Below, piece by piece: positions 11,748-22,814 of a DNA stretch of 64,000 nucleotides. Where the stretch lies: contig NC_079206.1 of the NCBI RefSeq assembly GCF_026745355.1, positions 8,035,531 through 8,099,530 of the forward strand. The letters are read 5' to 3'. The notes beneath the pieces were generated by a model. It was not told the DNA's origin. It saw nothing but the letters and a program-made list of their open reading frames with translations, and did no database searches. Position numbers and translations under genes: made by a program. The number at the start of each line of letters is the position of its first letter. Position 1 is the first letter of the stretch. Source of the DNA: Beta vulgaris subsp. vulgaris. Its lineage: Eukaryota; Streptophyta; Magnoliopsida; Caryophyllales; Amaranthaceae.

Positions 11748-12558
11748 GTGGTTAAGCTGAAGCTGATTTTTTGAAGACTGAAGTGTGAAGTTTTTTGTAG
11801 GAAACTTCAGTTCTTAATTTAATAGATTTTTTTTTGTAATTGGTCTGTGCAATGTGTGTGCAGTGAATTGTGGGAACAATCTGATTTTTTGTAAAAAACT
11901 AAACCATGGTGCTAAACAATATTTTCTCTCTCCTCATTTTGGGAAATAAGCCCCCATTTAATGTTGGGGGTTTATATAGAGGATAGAGTATGGTAATGGT
12001 ATGCTTAAAGTAACTTTGAAATTGGGTAATTTAAATTTTTTGCAAATTTTCAGCTTTGTGAAAATTTTAGAGGGAAAACAATTTGGTGCGAAAAAAATTT
12101 GGCTCCCCCACATTTCTCTCTCCTCAGCCGAGTGAAATTGGGAGGGAACCAACTAGTGGTCCCTCTTTTCTCTCTCCTCCCTTCCCTTAAACCCTTCATG
12201 TGCAATGGTCCCCACACCTTTAATCCCCTACACTTATTCTCTCCTAATCACTCCTCCAATTTTTGCCTAGAAAACCACAATTTTTGAAAGTCTAACATCT
12301 AAAAAAACGGAGGAAGTATATAAATACAAAAATATATTTATAAAATCATTTAAAATTATGGGAATTTTAACTTGCTACACTTTCTTTTTGCCAATAAACT
12401 CTTTTTATCCTTCTCCTCAGACTCTTATATGATTTTTCTCTTTTTACTCTCTACATCTCTTTCTCCAAAAATTACGTAAGAGAATCCGTAAATTGAGAAA
12501 TATAGCAACAGAGGAAGTAAATAGACTTTAAAAGTTCAACCTGACCGATAAGTACCCC

Positions 12559-12567
12559 TATAAAAAA
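12559..12567 (+). promoter_or_regulatory. TATA box of the SDR gene, overlapping a telo-box
   Basis: TATAAAAAA lies 78 bp upstream of the SDR start codon. AAACCCTA (12565-12572) overlaps its end. The sequence immediately upstream, to 12517, is the end of a Stowaway MITE. Confidence 0.55.
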
Positions 12568-12636
12568 CCCTACCGGAGTCACATCTGAACTGTTGGAGAA
12601 AGAGAAGCGTAAATTCTCACTGTCGCACTAACGATT

Positions 12637-15600
12637 ATGACGCCAATGGCGGCGGCAGCAGCAGCAGCGGCAGTATCAGGCGCAAAGAAAACAATATTGA
12701 TAACAGGAGTTAGCAGAGGTTTAGGTCGAGCCCTAGCTCTCGAGTTAGCGCTGCGAGGTCACTGCATCATTGGATGTGGCCGCTCTCAAGATTTGATCAA
12801 CTCTCTTCAACAACAACTCCACAATTCTCCCTCTTCTTGTGACAATTCTTCCCATCTCCTACTCAATGTCGATGTGGTACATATATATACTTCCTCCGTT
12901 TAGAATTTTTTGTACCATTTATATAGTGATTACTATTTACATCTTACATTTTGATTATCTTTGGTGATTTATATTTTAGAAAAAACATAGTACTTCATCT
13001 GTTTCATATTACTCGTTACACTTTTCAATTAACGGATTTTTAGACAATTTTTGGAGGAGATATGTAGAAAGTAAAAAGAAAAGGGACACATATGGGAGGA
13101 GAGAGATGGAGAGAGTTTATTGCTCAAAAAAAGTATAGTAAGTAATGTGAAATTTCCTATAATGAAAAGTGTAGCGAAAAGTGTAGCGAGTATTTTGAAA
13201 CGGGGTAAGTATATATGAAATTTTATTAGATTTGTCTCAATATATTTTTTTTTTTCATATTATTTTTTTTATAATTTTTACTCATTGATAGTTAAACATC
13301 ATATTAACGTTTGAAATCATGCATCGACAGACGTGGAATATGTAACAGTGCAACTATTTCTAAAGGACAAGTTGTTAAATAAGATAATGTAAGCACCTAA
13401 TAGTCCAAGGAGGGAATGGAGATGTACAAATGTATAAAATACAGAGCATTAGTAAGAAAATACAGGTTCATTATATTAGTAGAAAGTTTATTTATTTTTA
13501 TTTTATTTTGTAGGTAGTGATGGAATTTCTCTGTTTGAAGTCTATTTTTTGTGATTTGGGCAATTATGGATTTGTGGGAAAAAGTGAAGAAGATTGAATT
13601 GATGATTGGAAATTTGGGTTGCAGAGGTCTAATAGTAGTGTGGAGGAACTTGCAAAGTTGGTTGCTGAGAAGAAGCGCATTCCTGACATTATTGGTAAGG
13701 ATTCTTCTTTTTCTTCTTTGAATTTGTGTTTCCACAAATTATTATTGATGTTTATATATTTTTTAGATGGGTTTAATTGGGTTTTTAGATGAGAGGATTA
13801 TACTAGTAGGAGTACAATAGTTGTTTTTGGAATGTGGCTTTGAATTAGGTTAATTTGGTTGTAAAAGATATTGGAGTTCTTGTCCTAAAACACCAATCAA
13901 TGGCAAGTATGATTGGGGTTCACACTTGGTTATGTTATTATAAATGTTGTCACCCTGAATTTTCTTATTTTGTGGAATATTACTGACTCAATGTCTTTCC
14001 AATCAAGGGGATAATAGAATCGAAATCTCCATGGTTGTGGGTGCAACTATGTGTATACATGGACACCACTTATCCTGTCATAGAGTGGAGCCTCTTAGAA
14101 GTACCGGCCTATGTCCTATAGATTTAAAGAATATGCGACCAATCATTTTACCAACTGCTTTCTGTTGATCATGGGTGTTTGATAGTGTGTAAAATTAAGG
14201 TATGGTATAAACAAGGCATTCAATTGATTATCAAGTGAATTTAATGCTAAAGACCCCTAGTCTACTACATTGGAGCTTATGTGAAATTAAGCACTTTATA
14301 AGAGCAATGAACATGTGGTCTCGAATTAGGTTGCTTATGAGCAACTGATATTCGTGTATTTTTTTCTAATCTTCTCTCTCCTAGTTGAAGAGACAGGATG
14401 TTTGTCAAATGATTTCTTTTCATGCTAGCATCTACCATCTAAACCGACATTCTAGTACGTGATATTATATATTTTCTTGCAGTAAATAATGCAGGCACCA
14501 TCAATAAAAATAACAACATTTGGGAGGTTCCAGCAGAAGAGTTTGATACTGTGATTGATACTAATGTGAAAGGGGTTGCTAACATGCTTCGTCACTTCAT
14601 CCCTCTTATGAATGAGAAGAAGCATGGTATCATCGTTAATCTGTCATCTGGCTGGGGGCGATCTGCTGCTGCTCAGGTGAGTTATCTTGCTAATATGCTG
14701 GTTTAAGATGTATATGCAAAGAAAACTTGTGTCCTTTAATTTTGGGGTTACAATAAAAGCTCTTGTACATGAATTATTTGCTACTACACTAATTGGGTTT
14801 CAAGTAATGAGTTGAGAACACTGGAGTGCTTCTTATGTAGTAAGGAAATGGTTCGGGGCACAAAAAGGAAAATATTTAGAATGGGGAATCCTCAAGTTCC
14901 AGCCATTTTCAGGCTTCATTAGCACGAAAATGGCTGGATTTTGGGAACGAAAATGTATCAGAAATGGTTAAACCTCATGTCCTTGAGGTTTATGTGCATC
15001 CTAGAGTGCTTCTAGGCAAGTGTTACAAGAACAAATATTCAAAGTAAGATAGATTAACACATAATGAACGGAATTAGCCTATAGTAAGTGTGAAGAAGAG
15101 GATTGACCTTTTGGGAGCAAACGCATGCAGTAAGCAAGTTGCCAATTCTTCTAGAGTAGTACGGAAAATTGATTTGAGTTGGTGAAAATAGTCGTATGAG
15201 GATGGGGGAGTGAGGTTGGAGCTTCACTAATGTGATGTTGGTAAATTACCACTAATTTACATTCATGAAATATGAGAATGAAGAGATCTGATAGCATCAT
15301 ATATGTTTTGCAATTACTAACAACTAACAAGTGAGGAAGATGTTGGACTTTCTAAAATTTTGCTACTTAATAAGCAGATTTTTTTTGTACAAATGTAAAC
15401 ACCTAGAAGAGCCTGAAATAGATGTTTTTGCATTGCGCTTTTCAGGCTTTTAAGGATTTACTACCTTCTAGTATGTATACAGTTGCAACCAATTTTTCTT
15501 TTCTCAAATATTCATCTTTCAAAAATGTCAAGTAAACAATTTATGAAGACAATTGAGATGTGGGGTAAAATTATAATATGGGTTAAATAATCATCAAACA

Positions 15601-18540
15601 GAAATGAAGGTCAAATATCTTACCAGAAATCCTACTTGGTGTAAACCCTAGTAGATGCCCATGACACTCTGTATTGTTGTCATAAGTGAAAAATATGATT
15701 TATTAGAACTTTGCGATGTTCATGATGATTTTTCCTTATGGAAGAAACATTATATTATTAAGCCAATAGAATGATATAAGTTGGTGACGTTGCCTAGCAT
15801 ACAAAGTAATGATGGTTCTATATTTGTATTTGCATTGATAATATCCCGGATGGTTGGACTTCGGAAAGGGGGAGGATGCCTTTGATAGGTAATTGTCTAG
15901 TTGCAAGTTGCAACAACTCAAGGAATAAGATATGCTGAAATGATGTGGTAAATCATTGTTTGGGTCTCTATATATATATTCTTGGATGAGGTAATTTTCT
16001 GCATGACAATTTAATTTGTATATGCTGTCACAGATGTTTTTGTGAGACCAGCCTTTAGTTGATTACTAAATTTGCTTCAGCCTCACCTGGACAAATACAC
16101 CTATTCTTTCACTTCTTCCCTGGAAAACATATTTTGTATCTCTAAATTACATTTGATATATGCTATGAATCGCTTGAAAGCCTGAAACTATCTTCAGATT
16201 TATTCTTTCTGACTAGTATTACTTTCATATTGTTGCTATTGCAACACATGGTCAAGGTGGAGTCTAGCTTATAACATCAGAAGTACTCAACTATGGACAT
16301 GTTTGAAGTCGAATGAACTCATTAAGTGCTTGTTTGATATTTTACGAAAAGTCCTGGAAAAAAAGTTCTTGGTATGTAAAAAATCGTGGAGTATTTTAGT
16401 TGACAAAAACATAGGAAGTGCCATCTCATGGTCATTTATGTTTCCCACAAAACAGAGGAAGTAAGTTACATATCCTTCCTCTTCCACAAGTAGAATTTGG
16501 TAAAGCAATTTACATGAGAACTCGGTTAATATTGCAATTTCTTGGGAAGTTGCGTTCAACCAAATAACCACAAGGTAGAAATTTGTAATTAGTTGTATTA
16601 TTAGGTGCATGCTCAAGAGAACAATTTTGGTGCAACATATAGTTGAGCTTATGAAGATGGTGATGATCCTGTGCTTGGAGGATGTTATTGCAGTTGAAGG
16701 GACACTATACACATTATGAGCTTGATGAAGATGAGGAATGTTTAATGGATATGTTTTGTTTGTTTGTGAAATAATTAAAGCATTGCACACAAAAACTTGA
16801 TTAATTATTGGAGATTTATGAGGGCAGTAGTACTTAAGAAGATCCTGGATGAGAATGAGGATTGGTTCCATTGGTGTACACTTTAATGAAGCGAATGTTG
16901 ATACTTCAGTAAGTTGGAGATAGATTTTCGACATCTCAGTAATATTTCTCGTGCATAATCAAGCTTAAGTTTTTTTTTTCATTCTCTTCTTTTCCTTTCT
17001 TAGCAAATCATAACTCTTGGATCCTAAGTTTTGCGTGATATTCTTTTTTTTTTTTTTGGTGCAATTTGCATGGAGTTCTTAGTGAAGATATCATAGGCGT
17101 TATTGGAATAGTGCAAAATTTAATTTCATTAAGAAAGCAGCGTATTCCATGGGGATGACCTAAAATGATATTCTGGCTTATACTTTAGGGACGTCATGGA
17201 AAGTATTGGACATAATTAGGAAATCATGAGTACAGTGTACTTGAGGCTTGAATATTTTATCGTCTTTATCTTTACTAGTGAAAATGTAAAAACTGCATAT
17301 TATTCAGTTTCGGCAGTTCATTAGATTTCCCCTACTTAATGTTGACATTCTGGTCCCCTCAAAAAAAAAAAAAAAATGGTGACATTCTGGAGTCTGGATA
17401 GCCTCTTAAGCCAACATAAATCCTGAAATTGGTTCTGTGTTTCTAGGTTTCCCCTTATTGTGCTTCAAAATGGGCGATTGAGGGTCTCAGTAGAGCAGTT
17501 GCAAAGGAATTGAGTAGTGGTGTGGCAATTGTTGCTCTTAGTCCTGGAGTGATACATACAGAAATGCTCGAGTCATGCTTTGGCAGTTCAGCAAATGTCT
17601 ACCAAAAGCCTGATCAGTGGTAATTTTTTTTATCTTTTCTTTATGCAAGTTAGTGTCAGTAATGCTTATCTCTTCCATTTATCATATGCTGTTTGTTCTT
17701 CTAAGAGCTTAAGTTCAACATTCTCATGACATTTGCTGGCATTTGTTTTTGATCGGCTTATCTGAAACAATAAAGTCAGTGGATATGGCATCCTTAACCC
17801 AGTGGGAAGTACCTTCTTGGTGGCTGTGAACATGTTGTGATTGTTGTAGATGGCTATGCTTTTCTAATAGAAGGTAGGACGTAGGAATACTTACTTATTG
17901 GCTGCTCCCACTTAGACTTTTATATATATTGGGAGGGGACACTGACAGGATTAGTGAGCCAGTATGTTGGTTGTTTCATACCAAACTAAAATTGAAGGCC
18001 ATTTCTATGTGTTGTGGTCTCAAAACAATTCTACGGAACTGGTTATCATACTACGAGTGATTGCAACCGTACACTGAAGCATTTTGCCTGTACGCTTGAT
18101 TGTTTCATGTGCTGAAGTTTCGTATATCATGATGCCGCACAGCCACAGCATGGTTTCTTTGTCCACTGCTACAATATGTTGTTTCGCTTATCTTATTAAA
18201 GAGAATTTTCATATTTACTGCACTATGTTGTGAGACTCTCATATTTTTGTCTGAAAAATGCTTTTCTTTGCTGCTTTTAGTTGAGCGGAAGCTACTTTTT
18301 CTGTTACTTAAGTCTGATTCTTTGCATGATAAGTTGACATAGGTTGATTGATGTTGGTCATTGAATTTCCGAAAAGCTCGAAACTAATCGGAACCTTTGG
18401 CCATAGGAATACTGATGTTCTAACTCATGCACTTATCATTTATACTAAATCTATTCATATTTTTCAACAGGGCTCCGAGGGCAGCAAACATGATACTTAA
18501 TCTGACAGCAGCCGACAACGGTGCATCACTGACTGTGTAA
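12637..18540 (+). CDS. NAD(P)-dependent short-chain dehydrogenase/reductase, Rossmann fold
   Basis: This is a classical SDR, closest in my memory to Arabidopsis At4g20760. Its substrate is unknown and its location probably cytosolic. Exons are 12637-12876, 13625-13694, 14483-14676, 17447-17619 and 18471-18540. All have GT-AG borders and consistent phases, giving 248 residues. The cofactor motif TGVSRGLG is at residues 23-30, NNAG at 105-108, the catalytic Ser at 159 and YxxxK at 172-176. The C-terminus is NGASLTV. The extra N-terminus (MTPM plus eight Ala) precedes the conserved core. The second in-frame Met at residue 4 could also serve as start. Intron 1 carries an intact Stowaway MITE. Intron 3 is 2.8 kb. 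Confidence 0.93.
12993..13209. mobile_element. Stowaway MITE (217 bp) in SDR intron 1
   Basis: The left end CTTCATCTGTTTCATATTAC and the inverted right end CTTACCCCGTTTCAAAATAC both continue into TCG.TACACTTTTC. TA flanks both sides (12991-12992, 13210-13211). The right arm has a small internal duplication of the GAAAAGTGTAGC unit. It belongs to the same family as the split element at 4055-12517. Confidence 0.88.
14677..17446 (+). other. SDR intron 3
   Basis: This 2.8-kb intron has no coding sequence that I can support. A perfect 12-bp inverted repeat CCAGCCATTTTC (14899-14910 / 14926-14937) lies in a segment that resembles one at about 45190-45340, so a shared decayed repeat is likely. The long minus-strand open frame at about 16290-16930 has no recognisable motif. 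Confidence 0.6.
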
Positions 18541-19953
18541 AGACTTGAGTAACAGCTAACCTAACCTGTGATTTATTTCCTTAACACTGTTTTTTTGTAA
18601 TAAGATTGTAAGTTGTAACTAGTTCATGTTAACATCAAAGAATTCTATTGCTCTTTCGGTACAATTGCAAATTTTGGGACTTTGTGAAGTAAGATACAAC
18701 ATTATATCAAATAAGATGATGGATTCTTGCGTTTCAAGCAAAGTGTGACTTCCTTCTGAATATCAGTCTTCTTGCCATATATTTTTCGGGATTTGGCAAC
18801 AAATCAGCTGGCCCGTGTTTATCTGATTATTTCTCCTTTGTGACACAATCCTAATTCCTTAGCTCTGTTTCTATTTTAATTGCAAAATTAGAGCATGTCG
18901 TACAAATTTAAGATAAAAAAATGACCTTATATGTTAGAAGAGAGAAATAAAGTATATATTGCCAAAAAAAAAAAAAATCAATGTTGCGAGTAATATATAA
19001 ACTTCATAATAGGACAATGTTGCAATGAAAAAGTGTGGAGGCAAAATACATAGATAAGAAAACGTGGTCAGCATAGGCTCATGATTAGTGCAATTTGCAA
19101 AAAGTCAAAGCACATAAATGTTTTAGCTTGGCTCTGATTTTTTTTTCTAAAAGAAGATTCATCCTAGGAAGGGGGTAAGAGCAACTCCAGCGGATCATTT
19201 GAGGTATCAGTTTGCAAGCATGAGAAAGTTAGAGTTAGTTTCTTGCTTGTTGGAGTGAAAAACATGTTGCTTGAGGAAGCCAAATAGCTCCACAAAGCTA
19301 CTTGTCTTGTTCTACTTTTTGTGGGTCCCACTTTTCGCTTTTCATTAGTTGTAGCTTTACATTAAGATCTACAAAAACTAGAAGTAATTGTAGCTTTTTA
19401 TTGGAAGAGGTTGTAGCTTGATAATGTTATAGTTTGAAAATCTGATGTGACACACAAAGCTATAAGTGGTCGTAGTTTTACATTTTAAGTGCTCTAATGA
19501 AGGACAATCCTTCCTACAAGAAATCTGGCGAGATTTGATCCATGACCTCTCATTTCAAACTTGGAGATCTAACCATTTATTTTAGCTTCCTATCTCATGT
19601 GGCCATGATATTAGGACGTGTAGAGTAAAAAGAATAAGTTTTATGATGTTTTTCTTTCCCCCTACTACCCTACTCTAGTTCATACAGTCAAACTCAGAGT
19701 CACAGACTCACAGTCCGATGAACTCTTCTTTACAAAGTACTCCTTTTGAATAGAAAACTCCCAATGTAATTAAAGAATACTCACATACACATACACTACT
19801 GTATTTATTAAAAGCTCTTTCTTTCTTTAGTTATTTTGTTCTTTACTTCATTTCTAAGCTCTTTACTTCCAAACCTGCCTATTCAGTATTCCTTAACTCA
19901 GCTTCCTCCTAACTCAAGATAGCATCTTTCATTTCATTATTACATTCAAAAAA
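18541..19953. other. SDR-GILT intergenic region
   Basis: This holds the SDR 3' untranslated region, then a degenerate repeat at about 19175-19505 (GAGCAACTCCAG at one end, several GTAGCTTT words inside), then the GILT promoter and leader from about 19700. No gene is seen. Confidence 0.5.
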
Positions 19954-22351
19954 ATGGCTTCTCAATCTTATGGGTATCACCAAATAACTCTCCTTTTCTT
20001 TCTTCTACTTCTTCACATAATTACATGTTATGCTCAATTAACTGACCTTAATCAGGAGAAAGTTGATCTGACTTTGTATTATGAAACACTTTGCCCTTAT
20101 TGTTCTTACTTTATTGCCCATGATTTAGTAAGACTTTTCACTAATGATGGCCTAATTTCCATAGTTAATCTTAGGTTAGTTCCTTGGGGTAATGCTGCTG
20201 TTCAGTCTTCTGGGTATTTTCAATGTCAGGTACTTCTTATCATAATGCATGATGCATGATATTGTATACTTCTTCCGTTTCGTTTTAAATGTAACAAATA
20301 AATAATTTACATCTCACTAACAATACCCCTTTGTTGTATTTAAAACGAAACGGATGAAGTAATCAGAGTGTGCATTTTTATTAATTATTGTGGGTTTTTG
20401 GTTTAATGTTTTCAGAGAATAATAATGTAGTCTTTTTTTTGTTTTACTTCTTTTGGGGTGGTTTTTGCAGCATGGCTCAGGAGAGTGTTTGCTGAATACT
20501 GTTGAGGCTTGTGCCATTGATGCTTATCCTGATACTGTAAGACTTCCTGTCACTACTGTAAATTGAAAAACTTGTATGCTTCTTTTAAGGCTCACCAAGT
20601 TGGGAAGGTGAGGGAAGAGGGTTTATGGATTATGGTTATGTATAGGGCAAACTTCCATGTTAAACTTTTTCAAACTTTTAGATTATAATTTTTGAATGCA
20701 TTTCCATGAGTAAAAATTTTAAGTTATAGACGAAATTTTATCTTAGATTTCGGTAAGTAATCTTTTATATTTTCCCATTTGAGCTAGGTTCTAGATGATA
20801 TCTTTACTTACACATTTTTATAGTTTGCTTGGTGAGATGGCGGGATCCTTCTTGTGAATTTGTGGTCCAAGTTTTAATTTCCGACGTCTATCGATTTTTT
20901 GAGGTGGAACTTCATATGTCCTTTTTCATTGTTTGACCCACTAGATTGAAAAAAAATGGGAAAATTAATATTTAAGTGAACAAAAAAGTAAGAATTTAAG
21001 AAATTTGTGTTGAATTCACTTTTCCATTTATCTATATTATTATTCTATAGATCTAACCTAGTAAACAACCACCACCACCAGTCCACTGTTTTACTTCCAT
21101 TACCTGTTAATCAAATCTCAGTCTCCCAAAATCGAGATTGATTTGTAGCAATAATCAAACATTGTGAGATCACATTTTATATAACAATCATAAATATAAC
21201 TTCCATTAGTGAGAAATACAGTAATTAATTGATTGACATATTCAGAAAATATTCATTTTATATGTTGCATACTTGCATGTGCCAAGATAATATTTTTTTG
21301 TTGTCTTAAAGTTAGACTCAGATGACAAGTGGCACTAAGGTTCTAAAATTGTGCAAAACTAGAACTGTTATGCTATAAATACAGGGACAGAATTCAATTC
21401 CTTGATTTTAATGTCTATATACATGAGGGAGGTGAGTAGTGGAGTACCAAAATTTGATACATTGTTCAGTATTCGAATCCTCATAATAATAATATATTGG
21501 GACAATTATTTTTGAGTTGTTTAGCTTTGTATTTAGCTTGTGAGCTGATGTACTGTGCAAGCTAATAGCCTAGCAAAGGTTGGTCTTCGGACCAATTATC
21601 TTTCCTAATAATAAAGAATGTCTATATATACATTAATAAATTAAATAAAAAAGTTATAAGTTTTTTTGTTCATTTAGATAGATATTTTATTATAAGAAAT
21701 CGATATTTGTGGCAGTTCAAACACTACTTCTTGATCCAATGCATAGAAAGTCTGGCTTATCAAAAAAGAGAAGCAGAATGGCAAAGTTGCTTAACTAAAG
21801 TATCACTTGATTCCAACCCTATATTCGAGTGCTACAATCAAGGAAATGGTAAAAGGGTCAGTCACTTCCTCTCCTTTAATATTGCCAAAAAGTTGTTCAA
21901 GATGCAAGATTTTATGAAACAGTTGAAAAGATTCCGCAACTCTTATGTACATTCTGTGTTTTAAATTGATCCTGCAGCTTGAGCTACAATATGCATATGA
22001 GACTAATCAGCTAAACCCACCTCATGCGTATGTGCCATGGGTTGTTGTCAACAATCAGCCACTCCGCGAGGTTTGTTTTAGCCGCTCTCTCTCTTTCTCT
22101 CGCATTGGCACAATATGATCTAATGTAGGTCATTGCAGGACTACCGGAATTTCATCGCATACATCTGCAAAGCGTACAGGGGGACATCAGTGCCCGCAGT
22201 TTGTAGAAGTTCATCTCAGTTTGTGATCAACGCGTTTGGTGATGAGACATTGAGTGCATCTCAGCAGGCCTGCTATGTAGAAGACCAGCAGAACTTAACC
22301 TCGTTCGTGCCTACAGAAATTCTTCAGCAGAACAGAGAAGTGTTCACCTGA
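19954..22351 (+). CDS. GILT-family thiol reductase (gamma-interferon-inducible lysosomal thiol reductase-like)
   Basis: This is a secretory-pathway thiol oxidoreductase that reduces disulfides. The plant members are related to OSH1. Exons are 19954-20229, 20471-20536, 21716-21856, 21978-22070 and 22139-22351. All are GT-AG and all junctions are phase 0, giving 262 residues. Residues 1-27 form a signal peptide with a Leu/Phe-rich core. The active-site CPYC is at 47-50. The family signature CQHGSGECLLNTVEAC spans the exon 1/2 junction (residues 91-106). YVPWVVVNNQPL follows in exon 4. The C-terminus holds several Cys residues as usual. Intron 1 contains a Stowaway MITE and intron 2 a tRNA-derived SINE. 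The neighbouring SPC24 gene is convergent, with stop codons 464 bp apart. Confidence 0.95.
20269..20359. mobile_element. Stowaway-type MITE (91 bp) in GILT intron 1
   Basis: The left end CTTCTTCCGTTTCGTTTTAA and the inverted right end CTTCATCCGTTTCGTTTTAA are followed by ATG/ATA-CAACAAA. TA is duplicated at 20267-20268 and 20360-20361. It is almost entirely palindromic. Confidence 0.88.
21425..21616 (+). mobile_element. tRNA-derived SINE in GILT intron 2
   Basis: The 192-bp element starts GAGGGAGGTGAGTAGTGGAG (box A-like), has a box B at about 21471-21482 (ATTCGAATCC) and ends with a CTTCGGACCAATTATCTTT-containing tail. It is flanked by AATGTCTATATACAT (21410-21424) and the same string with one extra TA (21617-21633), a convincing target duplication. 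A second copy of the family is at 56392-56579 in the opposite orientation. Confidence 0.85.
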
Positions 22352-22814
22352 AGAGAACTCTAATATCAACAGTTTTTTTATCTTTCAGAAAGCGAAAGGC
22401 ATTAAGACTTGTCCAGTAGTTAGCTTGCTTTAACTTGTAGACAATTCCCGTATGTATTAATCACATGTGAAAGCAGAAAACAAACAAGCCGAGAGATCTA
22501 TTACAATGGGGAAAAAAACATCAGTCTATTGGCTTCCTGCATGTCTCTGAATAGAATGAACCAAGAATATAAAGCATAAGATTAAGAAGAGAAAATTGCG
22601 GCCTTGACAAGTACTTTTGATCAATTAATCTCCATTCAAAAGCATATAATTACAATACACCTAAGATCCAAACTAAGAACTAATAAGCAAGCTCTGAATT
22701 GCAAACTTTACAGGAAAGCTAGTCTCACTGCAAGAAAATAAATGAATTGCAAAATGATACAATCATACATTAGATGGATATAACATGTTGCATGGAGGAA
22801 TGCTACCAACCGAG

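Larger units (their letters stand above)
7204..12316 (-). mobile_element. Mariner-like element (Tc1/mariner, 5.1 kb, decayed)
   Basis: The termini CTTCCTCCATTTTTTTTAGA (left) and the inverted right CTTCCTCCGTTTTTTTAGA are followed on both sides by TGTTA.ACTTT. They give TIRs of about 30 bp, flanked by TA (7202-7203, 12317-12318). The ends are Stowaway-like, as expected for the plant mariner family. The right half carries a minus-strand DD39D transposase pseudogene. The left half carries an unrelated plus-strand ORF and a minisatellite. The left sub-terminal zone repeats the AGATGTTACACTTT motif. Frameshifts and a nonsense codon in the transposase mean it cannot be autonomous. Confidence 0.9.
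4114..12369. mobile_element. Probable solo LTR (about 2.4 kb once nested elements are removed)
   Basis: The sequence starts TGTAACACCCCGATAATT, a form common for large plant Ty3/Gypsy LTRs. It ends with a decayed inverted counterpart (AATTATGGGAATTTTA). It is flanked by ACGTG (4109-4113) and ACTTG (12370-12374), a 5-bp target duplication with one mismatch. About 740 bp and 5,115 bp of the interior belong to two later insertions. No gag or pol coding is visible. The solo-LTR reading is inference from the ends, the duplication and the absence of coding. Confidence 0.55.
4055..12517. mobile_element. Stowaway MITE split by nested insertions
   Basis: The left piece (4055-4113) starts CTTCCTCCATTTCATAATAC after TA (4053-4054). 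The right piece (about 12370-12517) ends with the inverted CTTCCTC terminus followed by TA (12518-12519). Joined, they are about 207 bp. They align from end to end with the intact 217-bp copy at 12993-13209, including a shared TTCTACTCTCT..CTCC stretch and an AAAAATT..TAAAAATCCGT-type tail. Everything between the pieces is later insertion. Confidence 0.8.

Noticed and set aside
16287..16934. 215-aa minus-strand open frame in SDR intron 3
   Set aside because: No recognisable domain, it sits in the intron of a well-supported gene, and its composition follows the local AT content.
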